From assembly GCA_947630855.1 (NCBI GenBank), contig CANRJF010000010.1:1-45169 (forward strand): a stretch of DNA of 45,169 nt, given 5' to 3'. This stretch comes from an uncultured Lachnospiraceae bacterium. Lineage in GTDB: Bacteria > Bacillota > Clostridia > Lachnospirales > Lachnospiraceae. Position 1 is the first letter of the stretch. Every line of letters starts with the position of its first letter. The notes under the pieces are model-generated. The model did no database searches. It was given only the letters and a program-made list of their open reading frames with translations, and had not been told where the DNA came from. The position numbers and the translations under genes were made by a program. Positions 8,703-16,996 of this stretch are shown here, in pieces.

Positions 8703-8737
8703 CGTGCATCAAACGGGAATAAAGGTAAGGGGAAAAA

Positions 8738-9538
8738 ATGAAAGAGCGTTTAGACATTTTACTGGTGAAACGGGGTCTTGCCCCCTCCAGGGAAAAGGCA
8801 AAAGCCATGATTATGGCGGGAAATGTTTTTGTGGACAATGAAAGGGAAGACAAGGCAGGTGCGTCTTTTAAAGATGACTGCAATATTTTAGTGAAGGGCA
8901 ATACTTTAAAATATGTGAGCAGAGGCGGATTGAAGTTAGAAAAAGCCATAGATTCATTCGGCATAGATTTGCAGAATACAATCTGTATGGATATCGGCGC
9001 CTCCACCGGAGGTTTTACGGACTGTATGCTGCAGAACGGGGCGAAAAAGGTTTATGCCGTGGACGTGGGATACGGGCAGTTTGCCTGGAAACTGCGTCAG
9101 GATGAGCGGGTGGTGTGCATGGAAAAAACAAATATCCGTTATGTGACGCCAAATGATATTCCTGATGTGTTGGATTTTGCATCCGTGGATGTTTCCTTTA
9201 TTTCCTTGACGAAAGTGTTAGCTCCGGCAAAAGAACTTTTGTCAGAGAAAGGGGAGATGGTGTGCTTAATTAAGCCCCAGTTTGAAGCGGGAAAGGAAAA
9301 TGTGGGAAAAAAAGGGGTAGTGCGGGAAAAATCCGTTCATGAGGAAGTAATAGAAAAAGTCATATCATATGCCAGGGAAATTGGTTTTTCCATTTTAAAC
9401 CTGGATTTTTCTCCGGTGAAAGGGCCGGAGGGGAATATTGAATATCTTGTTTATATAAAAAAGGATGGGGAAGGACGTATGGGAGAAGGCGTTTCGGTTT
9501 GTGATACTGTTACGGCAGCCCATTTGGCATTAGATTAG
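8738..9538 (+). CDS. tlyA: TlyA family rRNA 2'-O-methyltransferase / S4-domain protein
   Basis: An N-terminal S4 RNA-binding domain (RLDILLVKRGLAPSREKAK, residues 3-60, continuing to VSRGGLKLEKAI) is fused to an FtsJ-like methyltransferase domain with the SAM-binding loop MDIGASTGGFTDCML and later SVDVSFISLTKVLAPA and KPQFEAGKE. TlyA proteins methylate a 2'-hydroxyl of cytidine in 16S and/or 23S rRNA; some also have haemolysin-like names of historical origin. 266 residues, normal. The gene lies in the conserved dxs-tlyA-nadK-argR-recN order. Confidence 0.92.
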   Translation: MKERLDILLVKRGLAPSREKAKAMIMAGNVFVDNEREDKAGASFKDDCNILVKGNTLKYVSRGGLKLEKAIDSFGIDLQNTICMDIGASTGGFTDCMLQNGAKKVYAVDVGYGQFAWKLRQDERVVCMEKTNIRYVTPNDIPDVLDFASVDVSFISLTKVLAPAKELLSEKGEMVCLIKPQFEAGKENVGKKGVVREKSVHEEVIEKVISYAREIGFSILNLDFSPVKGPEGNIEYLVYIKKDGEGRMGEGVSVCDTVTAAHLALD

Positions 9539-9542
9539 AAAG

Positions 9543-10373
9543 ATGAGAAAGTTTCATATTATCAGCAATCCGGGAAAAGACAAAGAGCAGCATCTTGGAA
9601 AAAAGATGAAACATTATATAGAATTAAAAGGGGGAAAATGCAGCATTGCAAAGGCAGGGGAAGTCATTCCCACAGAGGCGGAGTGTGTTTTTGTCCTGGG
9701 AGGGGACGGAACATTAATCCGCGCCGCCAGGACGGCTTCCAATGAGGATATCCCATTGATTGGTGTAAATTTAGGGCATTTGGGATATCTTTGCGAACTG
9801 GAGGAGGAAAATGTATATTCTGCCATTGACCAGATTATGCAGGGAAGCTATATTATAGAAGAGCGCATGATGTTAAGCGGCAGTTCCTGCACAAAAAAAG
9901 CAGGGAAACTTCCCAAAATACATGCATTAAATGATATTGTAATATGCAGAAAAGGCGTGATGCAGTTGGTGGAGCTGACTGTGTATGTAAACGGGGAGTA
10001 TTTAAATACCTTCCGGGCGGACGGGATTATTGTGGCAACCCCCACAGGCTCCACGGGATACAGCATGTCGGCGGGAGGGCCGATTGTAGACCCAAAAGCC
10101 AGCATGATTTTAATTACCCCTGTCAATTCCCATGATTTAAATGCAAAAAGCATTGTGGTGGGGGCGGAAGATGAAATCATCATTGAGATGGGAAGCCGCC
10201 AGACGGGAAAGCAGGAAGCCGCGGAAGTAAATTTCGACGGGGAAGAGTCCGCAGAGTTATCTCCCGGGGATACCATTTCCATCCACAGGGCAAAATGCAG
10301 TGCAAAAATATTGAAATTAAGCCAGATTAGCTTTTTTGAAATTTTAAGGAAAAAAATGCAGATTTATTCATAA
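9543..10373 (+). CDS. nadK: NAD kinase
   Basis: Phosphorylates NAD to NADP in the cytoplasm. The GGDGT motif is at residues 53-57 (VFVLGGDGTLIRAAR), the second motif is ALNDIVI, and the glycine-rich VATPTGSTGYSMSAGGPI forms the nucleotide pocket. Length 276 residues. Only four bases separate it from tlyA, so translation is probably coupled. Confidence 0.95.
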   Translation: MRKFHIISNPGKDKEQHLGKKMKHYIELKGGKCSIAKAGEVIPTEAECVFVLGGDGTLIRAARTASNEDIPLIGVNLGHLGYLCELEEENVYSAIDQIMQGSYIIEERMMLSGSSCTKKAGKLPKIHALNDIVICRKGVMQLVELTVYVNGEYLNTFRADGIIVATPTGSTGYSMSAGGPIVDPKASMILITPVNSHDLNAKSIVVGAEDEIIIEMGSRQTGKQEAAEVNFDGEESAELSPGDTISIHRAKCSAKILKLSQISFFEILRKKMQIYS

Positions 10374-10390
10374 GGAAGGTGCCGTATCCT

Positions 10391-10849
10391 ATGAAGTCAA
10401 AAAGACAGATTAAAATCTTAGAACTGATAAGTAAAAATGAAATTGAAACCCAGGAAGAATTGGCAGACTACTTAGAGAGGGAAGGATATACGGTTACCCA
10501 GGCAACCATATCCAGAGATATCCGGGAGTTAAAGCTGTCCAAAGTGGCAATGAAAAACGGCAGGCAGAAATATGCATCTTTTGCCGAAAACCCGGAGGAA
10601 ATGATACAAAAGTATATCCGTATATTAAAAGACGGTTTTGTGTCCATGGATATGGCACAGAATATTCTGGTAATCAAAACGGAATCCGGTATGGCAATGG
10701 CGGTGGCGGCTGCACTGGATGCCATGGACTGCAGGGAAATCGTAGGCAGCATTGCAGGGGATGATACCGTAATGTGCGCAGTGCGTACTGTGGACGAAAC
10801 AGTGAACTTAATGGAGCGTCTGCAGAAAATCATGGGAGAGACCATATAA
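10391..10849 (+). CDS. argR: Arginine repressor ArgR
   Basis: A 152-residue protein with an N-terminal winged helix (KILELISKNEIETQEELADY, then TVTQATISRDIRELKLSKV) and a C-terminal oligomerisation and arginine-binding domain ending IAGDDTVMCAVRT. Hexameric ArgR represses arginine biosynthesis genes when arginine is bound; argH, 17 kb downstream, is a plausible target. ATG 10391 is preferred over GTG 10379, because the GTG overlaps the only ribosome binding site (AAGGAAGG at 10372-10379). Confidence 0.94.
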   Translation: MKSKRQIKILELISKNEIETQEELADYLEREGYTVTQATISRDIRELKLSKVAMKNGRQKYASFAENPEEMIQKYIRILKDGFVSMDMAQNILVIKTESGMAMAVAAALDAMDCREIVGSIAGDDTVMCAVRTVDETVNLMERLQKIMGETI

Positions 10850-10871
10850 ATATCACAGAAATGGAGAATAT

Positions 10872-12563
10872 ATGTTACAGAATTTACATGTAAAAAATCT
10901 TGCGTTAATCAATGAGGCAGAGGTGGAGTTTAAGCCGGGATTAAATATTTTATCCGGGGAGACAGGAGCGGGAAAATCTATTATTATCGGTTCCATTAAT
11001 CTGGCGTTGGGGGAAAAGGTTCCTAAGGAAATGGTGCGGGAAAATGCCCCTTACGGCCTGGTGGAGTTAGTGTTTGTGGTGGAAGATGATAAACAGAGGC
11101 AGGCGTTGGAAGAGTTAGATATTATTCCGGAAGAAGATACCGTAATCTTAAGCAGGAAAATAGTGAATGGGAGGAGCACTGCCAAAATCAACGGGGAGAC
11201 TGTGCCTGTGTCAAAGATACGGGAAGCGGCGTCCCTTCTTATTGATATACATGGCCAGCACGAACACCAGTCCCTTCTGGTGAAAAAAAATCATTTGAAT
11301 ATTTTAGATGCTTATGCAAAAAATGAATTGCAGGAGAAAAAAGAAAAATTAAAAGAATCCTACGGCAGATATAAAAAATTAAAAACAGAGTTAGATGGCG
11401 CCGACATGGATGGGGAAGAGAGAAACCGGGAAATTTCTTTTTTAGAATATGAAGTAAAAGAGATTGAGGAAGCCGCATTAAAAACAGGAGAGGACGAAGA
11501 GCTAGAGACAGAGTATAAGCGGCTCTCAAACGGCAGGAAGATTATGGAGGCGGTAAACACTGCCTACGCACAGACAGGGGAAGAATTTGAATCTGCCTCA
11601 GAGCGTCTCTCCCGGGGGTTAAAGGAATTATCTTCCGTTTCCGAATATGATACAAAATTGGAAAATCTGCAAAACCAATTAATGGAAATTGATAATCTTT
11701 TGAATGATTTTAACAGGGAAATTGCAGAATATATTTCAGATACCCAGTTTGACGAAGAGACATTTGCCGCTGTGGAACTTCGTTTAGATACCATAAACCG
11801 CTTAAAGGCAAAATACGGCGGCAGCATAGAAGAAATATTGGAAAGCTGCACAGAAAAAAAAGACAGGCTTTTAAAACTGGCGGATTATGATACATACCTG
11901 GAAAAATTGAAAAAATATTTAAAAGAAGCCCAGGAGGAGCTGGAGGGGCTATGCGGGGAAGTTTCCAAAATACGGCAAAAGGAAGCCGCTCTTTTAACGG
12001 AAGCCGTAAAAAAAGTATTGGAAGAATTAAATTTTCTTGATGTATCTTTTTCCATGGGATTTAAAAGGCTTTCCCATTACACGGCAAACGGCTATGATGA
12101 CGGGGAGTTTATGATTTCCACCAATCCGGGGGAACCATTAAAGTCATTGGAAAAAATTGCTTCCGGCGGGGAATTATCCAGGATTATGCTGGCAATAAAA
12201 ACGGTTCTGGCGGACACGGATTCCATTGAAACATTGATTTTTGATGAAATTGATACGGGTATCAGCGGCAGGACAGCCCAGATGGTATCGGAGAAAATGA
12301 ACGTGTTAGGCAGAAACCATCAGGTTATATGTATTACCCATCTTCCCCAGATTGCAGCCATGGCAGACAGCCATTTTCTTATTGAAAAGTCAGTAAGCAA
12401 CCAGACAACCATTTCCACCATCCGGCCTTTGAATGAGGAGGAGAGCATCAAGGAGCTGGCAAGGATGATTGGAGGCGTGAAAATAACGGACACCGTCATT
12501 TCCTCTGCCAGGGAAATGAAAGAATTGGCAGCAAATACAAAAAAATCATTGGGTGAAGAATAG
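10872..12563 (+). CDS. recN: DNA repair protein RecN
   Basis: SMC-like ATPase that acts early in double-strand break repair. N-terminal Walker A SGETGAGKSIIIGSI (about residues 29-43) is followed by a DIHGQHEHQSLL motif, a long coiled-coil middle (roughly 155-385), then the signature KIASGGELSRIMLAIK and Walker B TLIFDEIDTGISGRTA. The C-terminal H-loop is VICITHLPQIAAMAD. Full length at 563 residues. It is the last gene of the nusB run; a terminator follows. Confidence 0.96.
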   Translation: MLQNLHVKNLALINEAEVEFKPGLNILSGETGAGKSIIIGSINLALGEKVPKEMVRENAPYGLVELVFVVEDDKQRQALEELDIIPEEDTVILSRKIVNGRSTAKINGETVPVSKIREAASLLIDIHGQHEHQSLLVKKNHLNILDAYAKNELQEKKEKLKESYGRYKKLKTELDGADMDGEERNREISFLEYEVKEIEEAALKTGEDEELETEYKRLSNGRKIMEAVNTAYAQTGEEFESASERLSRGLKELSSVSEYDTKLENLQNQLMEIDNLLNDFNREIAEYISDTQFDEETFAAVELRLDTINRLKAKYGGSIEEILESCTEKKDRLLKLADYDTYLEKLKKYLKEAQEELEGLCGEVSKIRQKEAALLTEAVKKVLEELNFLDVSFSMGFKRLSHYTANGYDDGEFMISTNPGEPLKSLEKIASGGELSRIMLAIKTVLADTDSIETLIFDEIDTGISGRTAQMVSEKMNVLGRNHQVICITHLPQIAAMADSHFLIEKSVSNQTTISTIRPLNEEESIKELARMIGGVKITDTVISSAREMKELAANTKKSLGEE

Positions 12564-12578
12564 GAAACGGTACATACT

Positions 12579-12609
12579 AAGAAGGATGCGAAGGGTATCC
12601 TTCTTTTTT
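12579..12609 (+). terminator. Rho-independent terminator after recN
   Basis: AAGAAGGAT (12579-12587) pairs with ATCCTTCTT (12597-12605) around a 9-base loop and is followed by a run of T. It closes the housekeeping operon before spoIVB. Confidence 0.88.
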
Positions 12610-12680
12610 TCATGCATAGTGGCAGCAGAGAGCAAAAATGCCGCTGCTCCATTACAAAATATATGAAAGGAGCAACCTAA

Positions 12681-13907
12681 ATGTTTTATCATAAATTATG
12701 GCGGTATAAAAACATGATATTTTATGCCGGAATGGCATATCTGCTTTTTTTTTCCATAAATCTTTTATATTCTTCCATACCGGATGAACTTTATGTTGTA
12801 GAGGGAGAAAAAAGCGATATTTCCCTTCCGGTGCCTGTGAGTATAGAAAAAGAGGAAGAGAGTCTGGAGGTTTTCTCCAGTACATCCCAAAGGGTAGCAG
12901 AGCTTGCGGAAAGGGATTATACTCTCAGTTGTAAATTTATGGATTTTATTCCTGTAAAAGAGATTTCTGTCCATGTAGTGGAACCGGAATATGTGCTTCC
13001 CTCCGGTATTCCCATAGGTATCTACACAAAAACCCAGGGGATTTTGATTATCGGTACGGGAAAGGTGGCGTCCTCCGACGGTTTAAACTATGAGCCGGCA
13101 TACCAGTTGGTTAAGGGAGGGGATTATATTATAAGTGTCAACGGGAAAGAAATTTTGGAAAAGGAAGAGTTGGTAAACTGTATTGCAGAGTCCGGCGGGG
13201 AGCCTTTGATATTGGAGATTTTAAGGGACGGAAGGCAGGTAGAAATGAAAATCACTCCTGTGATGGATAAGGAGGGTACTTATAAACTTGGTATTTGGGT
13301 GAGAGATGACATGGCAGGGGTGGGGACTATGACTTACGTGGAGGAAAATATGTCCTACGGGGCATTAGGCCATCCCATCAGCGATGCGGATACGGGAAGC
13401 ATGTTATCCTCCAGGGACGGAAAGGTATATGAGACAAGTATTGTGGGGATTGTCAAAGGAGAAAACGGCATACCCGGGGAGCTGACAGGAGTAATCAATT
13501 ATAAAGACGAGTACTGTATCGGAACCATACGGGAAAATACACGTACCGGAATTTATGGAAATTTGAAGAAATTGCCTGAGGAAATGCCAAAAAAATATAT
13601 GGAGATTGGCATGAAGCAGGATATTAAAAAGGGAAAAGCGTATATTCTTTCTTCCTTAGACGGTACTTTGCGGAAATTTGAAATTCAAATTGATGAAATT
13701 GACTATAACAGCAAAGAGGAAAACAAGGGCATTCTTTTTCATGTGACGGACAATTTGCTACTTCAGGAAACAGGGGGAATCGTCCAGGGCATGAGCGGCA
13801 GTCCTATTATACAGGACGGAAAGCTGATTGGAGCCGTAACCCATGTATTTATCTCGGATGCATCCAAAGGTTATGGGGTTTTTATTGAAAAAATGCTGGA
13901 ACAGTGA
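12681..13907 (+). CDS. spoIVB: SpoIVB peptidase (sporulation signal protease)
   Basis: Forespore-secreted serine protease (family S55) that triggers pro-sigmaK processing at the SpoIVFA/SpoIVFB complex. An N-terminal membrane anchor (about residues 12-30) is followed by a PDZ domain (around YQLVKGGDYIISVNGKEIL). The catalytic His lies in YGALGHPISDADTGS and the Ser in VQGMSGSPIIQDGKLIGAV. 408 residues, near the B. subtilis length. GAAAGGAG precedes ATG 12681. The usual neighbour spo0A is displaced about 7 kb downstream. Expression is expected under SigG in the forespore, but no convincing SigG promoter was found. Confidence 0.95.
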   Translation: MFYHKLWRYKNMIFYAGMAYLLFFSINLLYSSIPDELYVVEGEKSDISLPVPVSIEKEEESLEVFSSTSQRVAELAERDYTLSCKFMDFIPVKEISVHVVEPEYVLPSGIPIGIYTKTQGILIIGTGKVASSDGLNYEPAYQLVKGGDYIISVNGKEILEKEELVNCIAESGGEPLILEILRDGRQVEMKITPVMDKEGTYKLGIWVRDDMAGVGTMTYVEENMSYGALGHPISDADTGSMLSSRDGKVYETSIVGIVKGENGIPGELTGVINYKDEYCIGTIRENTRTGIYGNLKKLPEEMPKKYMEIGMKQDIKKGKAYILSSLDGTLRKFEIQIDEIDYNSKEENKGILFHVTDNLLLQETGGIVQGMSGSPIIQDGKLIGAVTHVFISDASKGYGVFIEKMLEQ

Positions 13908-13931
13908 TACTCCTTTTAGGAGTATCATTTT
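13905..13931 (+). terminator. Rho-independent terminator after spoIVB
   Basis: TGATACTCCT (13905-13914), loop TTT, AGGAGTATCA (13918-13927), then TTTT. The perfect 10-bp stem overlaps the spoIVB stop codon. Confidence 0.85.
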
Positions 13932-13987
13932 CCGTCAGTTGGTTGTTTAACATAGTTGTGGGAAAGTCCTCATTACGCGTATCGCGA

Positions 13988-14016
13988 TTGATGCTGTATA
14001 TTACCTATGCTATAAT
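13988..14016 (+). promoter_or_regulatory. Promoter of the first LytTR/GHKL operon
   Basis: TTGATG (13988-13993), exactly 17 bp, then an extended -10 TGCTATAAT (TATAAT at 14011-14016). The leader to the start codon is about 105 nt and very AT-rich. Confidence 0.72.
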
Positions 14017-14128
14017 TTAAAAATAAATTAAATAAAAAATATTAATAGGTAAAACAGCAGATTTTTGGTTAGTTGTTAAATGCAAAAGATAAACATGAGC
14101 TTATGCATTCACCGGCAGGAGGGGTAGT

Positions 14129-14884
14129 ATGTCTATCGTTATTGGAATTTGTGATGATAAGGAGCATGACCGTAAATGTGTACATAACTTATGTGAAATG
14201 TATTTTCAAGTTCATGAGATGGAGCACGAATACCGTATGTTTCAGTCAGGGGAGGAAGTGCTGGAATATTGCAGGCACAAAGATTACAAAAGAGTTGATT
14301 TGCTGTTTTTGGATATTGAACTGGGCGGCATCGACGGAGTACAGGTGAAAGACATGATTTTAAAACAGGATTTAGTGTGGAGAATCGTATTTGTGTCCGG
14401 TTATCAGGATAAAGTTTTTCTGTCATTTGGATTAAAAACTCTTGGTTTTCTGGTAAAGCCTGTTACAAAGGCGGATATCGGCAAATGGATTCACGTGGTT
14501 TTAGAGGATTTAAAAGAAGATATTTTGGTGAGTATTGATGATTCTAAAATGTCAGACGGAACATACGTGAGACTGGAAGATATTGAGTACTTTGAGGCGG
14601 AGGGGAACTATACAAAGATTGTTTTACATACCAACCAAGATTTACAGGAGAATTATATCCTTGTTACAAAGAAAATCGGGGAGTTGGAACAAAAATTCAG
14701 CAACCTTCCCATGGTGAGGGTGCATAAATCCTACATGGTAAATCTTGTAAATGTTATGGATATAGCAGGGGAAGTTACCCTCAGGGACAGTAAAGAGAAG
14801 ATTCCCATTGGACGTACTTATAAAGATTCTGTCAGGAAAAAATATCGTGAGTTTGGAAAGGCAAAGATAAAGGGGAGATTATGA
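14129..14884 (+). CDS. LytTR-family response regulator (AgrA-like), first copy
   Basis: A receiver domain (residues 1-125; acidic pair in GICDDKEHD, phosphoacceptor D62 in LLFLDIELGG, Lys in FLVKPV) is joined to a C-terminal LytTR DNA-binding domain (about 135-240; VRLEDIEYFEAEGNYTKI, MVRVHKSYMVNL). Proteins of this type bind direct repeats upstream of target genes and are usually driven by an AgrC-like kinase. GGCAGGAGGGG precedes the ATG. The stop overlaps the kinase start (ATGA), so the pair is translationally coupled. No agrB-like protease gene is nearby. Regulated process unknown; location next to spo0A is suggestive only. Confidence 0.9.
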   Translation: MSIVIGICDDKEHDRKCVHNLCEMYFQVHEMEHEYRMFQSGEEVLEYCRHKDYKRVDLLFLDIELGGIDGVQVKDMILKQDLVWRIVFVSGYQDKVFLSFGLKTLGFLVKPVTKADIGKWIHVVLEDLKEDILVSIDDSKMSDGTYVRLEDIEYFEAEGNYTKIVLHTNQDLQENYILVTKKIGELEQKFSNLPMVRVHKSYMVNLVNVMDIAGEVTLRDSKEKIPIGRTYKDSVRKKYREFGKAKIKGRL

Positions 14885-14910
14885 AAGGGGATATCATGAA
14901 AGGGGATATC
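14881..14910 (+). repeat. 15-bp perfect tandem duplication at the kinase start
   Basis: ATGAAAGGGGATATC occurs twice back to back (14881-14895 and 14896-14910). It adds five codons (MKGDI) and provides a second start with AAAGGGG placed upstream. Confidence 0.97.
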
Positions 14911-16197
14911 ATATACTTAACGCTGTATTTGTTGACGGAGATGTTAAATTATCTGCTGGTGTATAAAGTTATTTTCGGGGCGGAGATTACAAGGAATAGA
15001 AAGCGTGTGGTTTTGGGGATTGGGGCTGTTTTTATTATTCATTTTGTGTTGTTGGCTTGGGTAGGGAAAGTAAATTCTGAAACTTGTAGTATTTTTACTA
15101 TGGTTTTACTGCCTTTATTACTGCTGGAAAACAGAGAGAAAAAATATTTTATGATTTATCCTTTTATTGTAATTGGAACAGCAAATTTGATTGTAAGTTT
15201 TACTTTTCTATTTGGTGTTTTTTTTGATGTTTCAGGGCATTATATATCAGAAGATTATTGGTTTGGCTTACTTTGTCAATGTATGCCTATTTTCATGATG
15301 CTGATATTGGCAGGATACCGTGTATACAGGAGAAAAAAACCTATTCAGGTACAACTGGGAAGGCAACAATATATATTATTTTATATTGGTGTGTTTTGCA
15401 GCTTTTTGCTGATGATGTCAATAGAATTATTTTCTATGGGAGAAATATCTGAGGAAATCATTAATTCTTGTGGATTATCAAGTTCTATTGCCAGTATTGT
15501 CTTTATTATATTGATTCTTTGGCAGGGAATTGTAGTACACCGGGAAATCCAGTATAAAGAACAGTGTGAAATGAATGAAAAATATATGGAGGCCCAGGAG
15601 GAGCATTTCAGACAGCTTATGGAGCAGGATGAGAAAATGCGGAAATTCCGTCATGATATGAACAGCCATATTCATATGATGAAGTATTTCTGCGAAAATG
15701 ACAAGCAGCAGGAATTAAAGGAGTATCTTGCCAGGCTGACAGAGGAGTCAACGGTGGAAGAAGTGAGGTCTTATACGGGAAATCAAAGTGTGGATGCCAT
15801 CTTAAGCCCTTTAATCCACAGGGCAAAAGAAAAGCAGATAGCATTGAAAATCAAAGGGGAGCTGTCGGAGGAGACAAAAGTATCTGCATATGATTTGTGT
15901 ACCATATTATCCAATCTGTTAAGGAATGCAATAGAGGCATGTGAAAAGGTTCCTCCTAAGAAGCAGCGTAATATAGAAGTCATCCTGGGCAGTTATAACA
16001 GACAGTTATATTTTCAGGTGGGAAATACGGTGGCAGATACCCCGGTGATTGGGAATCACAGACTGGAAACTTCCAAGGAGGATAAGAGAAATCATGGTAT
16101 CGGAAGCCGGAATGTGAAGGAGACGGTAGAAAAGTATGAGGGGGAAATCATTTACGGCTGTGAAAATGGCTGGTTTCAGGTAGAGATAAGTATATAA
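14881..16197 (+). CDS. GHKL-domain sensor histidine kinase (AgrC-like), first copy
   Basis: About seven hydrophobic segments between residues 6 and 215 form a polytopic membrane sensor. A coiled linker follows, then the phosphoacceptor region RHDMNSHI (H258) and a GHKL ATPase domain with N-box LSNLLRNAIEACE and G-box NHGIGSRNV. This is the AgrC/HPK10 architecture, which usually senses a secreted peptide. Length 438 residues. The first two codon blocks are a 15-bp tandem duplication, giving two in-frame ATGs (14881 and 14896), each with its own purine-rich ribosome binding site. ATG 14881 is used because it overlaps the regulator stop. The ligand is unknown. Confidence 0.88.
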   Translation: MKGDIMKGDIIYLTLYLLTEMLNYLLVYKVIFGAEITRNRKRVVLGIGAVFIIHFVLLAWVGKVNSETCSIFTMVLLPLLLLENREKKYFMIYPFIVIGTANLIVSFTFLFGVFFDVSGHYISEDYWFGLLCQCMPIFMMLILAGYRVYRRKKPIQVQLGRQQYILFYIGVFCSFLLMMSIELFSMGEISEEIINSCGLSSSIASIVFIILILWQGIVVHREIQYKEQCEMNEKYMEAQEEHFRQLMEQDEKMRKFRHDMNSHIHMMKYFCENDKQQELKEYLARLTEESTVEEVRSYTGNQSVDAILSPLIHRAKEKQIALKIKGELSEETKVSAYDLCTILSNLLRNAIEACEKVPPKKQRNIEVILGSYNRQLYFQVGNTVADTPVIGNHRLETSKEDKRNHGIGSRNVKETVEKYEGEIIYGCENGWFQVEISI

Positions 16198-16219
16198 TTT
16201 AATATAGATTAAAAAGAAG

Positions 16220-16287
16220 AAAAAGCAATTTGGTGTTGTTTGTACAAAAAAAGTGTCGTTCATACAAACCGAATTGCTTTTTTGTTT
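16220..16287. terminator. Long two-part hairpin, likely bidirectional terminator
   Basis: AAAAAGCAATT (16220-16230) pairs with AATTGCTTTTT (16272-16282), and inside it GTTTGTA (16238-16244) pairs with TACAAAC (16263-16269). T-runs follow on the plus strand. It separates the first kinase gene from the small ORF at 16349. Confidence 0.72.
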
Positions 16288-16348
16288 TGGGGAAGATAAG
16301 GTGGACTTGTACAAAAGATAAATTAATGAGGAAAGGGAGGTGTAAGTG

Positions 16349-16399
16349 ATGCTGTGTTTTTGGAAAAACCATTGGGTTATTTGGTATTGGTTTCATTAA
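16349..16399 (+). CDS. Candidate 16-residue Trp-rich micropeptide
   Basis: Reading MLCFWKNHWVIWYWFH: four Trp, two Phe, one Tyr, two His and one Cys in 16 residues. AGGGAGGTG at 16334-16342 is close to the ideal anti-SD complement and lies 8 bases from ATG 16349. An adjacent in-frame GTG (16346) is a possible alternative. The unit is enclosed by a hairpin terminator upstream (16220-16287) and another 46 bases downstream (16445-16478), so it looks like a separate small transcript or a leader. Possible roles: a short signalling peptide for the flanking AgrC-like kinases or XRE proteins, a leader peptide whose aromatic codons sense amino-acid supply, or a toxin-like hydrophobic peptide. No homologue is recognised and no clear promoter was found. 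Confidence 0.5.
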   Translation: MLCFWKNHWVIWYWFH

Positions 16400-16444
16400 A
16401 ATAATTAGAAATAATAGGAAAATGTTTTACAGTTCATGTAAGAG

Positions 16445-16478
16445 CGGATGACAAGTGAAACCTTGTTATCCGGTTTTT
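16445..16478 (+). terminator. Rho-independent terminator after the micropeptide ORF
   Basis: CGGATGACAAG (16445-16455), 6-base loop, CTTGTTATCCG (16462-16472) with one G-T pair, then TTTTT. It could also act as an attenuator in front of the XRE gene at 16605. Confidence 0.8.
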
Positions 16479-16604
16479 ACGTTTAGAGCAAAAGTTAAAA
16501 AATAACCATAACCGTGCACAAAATAATTACCATTGGGTTGTTTTCTATTCTGTATGTTTTAAACACATGTTGATATGATTTTACTCATATGGAGGTGCAA
16601 GGAC

Positions 16605-16937
16605 ATGGAGAAAAGCAGAAAAGAGGCAAACATACAGATTGGAAGACGGTTAAGGGAAATAAGAAATAATTTAGGTTGTAAGCAATCAGAATTTGCAGTT
16701 TTATTTGGAGTATCGGAAGAACATTACCGGAAATATGAGTCAGGTGTTACCGGATTGTCTGCCGATAAAATGTTGCTTTTATATAAAAAGTACCATATTG
16801 ACCCCACATATCTGATTACAGGTGAGTGTATTAGGGATTTTGATGTGGATTATTACATTGCTAATTGCAGTAAAGAGCAAAGGGAGGCATTTTTAGACAG
16901 AGTTCTTGCATATATGTCCAAAGTGATAAAAAAATAA
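16605..16937 (+). CDS. Small XRE-family helix-turn-helix regulator
   Basis: 110 residues with a Cro/CI-type HTH near the N-terminus (GRRLREIRNNLGCKQSEFAV, then FGVSEEHYRKYESGVTGLSADKML, about residues 13-60). After it comes a DPTYLITGE turn and a short helical tail. No TPR or sensor domain follows, so it is not a full RRNPP-type peptide receptor. The start ATG 16605 follows GGAGGTG by 7 bases. An extended -10-like TGATATGAT (16571-16579) sits just upstream. It may control itself or the second LytTR/GHKL pair that follows 59 bases later. Confidence 0.85.
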   Translation: MEKSRKEANIQIGRRLREIRNNLGCKQSEFAVLFGVSEEHYRKYESGVTGLSADKMLLLYKKYHIDPTYLITGECIRDFDVDYYIANCSKEQREAFLDRVLAYMSKVIKK

Positions 16938-16996
16938 GAAAATTATAAATAAATTTTAACTCATATTCTGCTTGCGTTACAAGAGGAGGGAATATT

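Noticed and set aside
14079-14126. 15-codon frame (MQKINMSLCIHRQEG) before the first LytTR regulator
   Set aside because: No ribosome binding site upstream; the AT-rich leader easily gives such frames.
16199-16396. 65-codon minus-strand frame opposite the mini-gene
   Set aside because: No ribosome binding site; it is the complement of terminator hairpins and AT-rich sequence.
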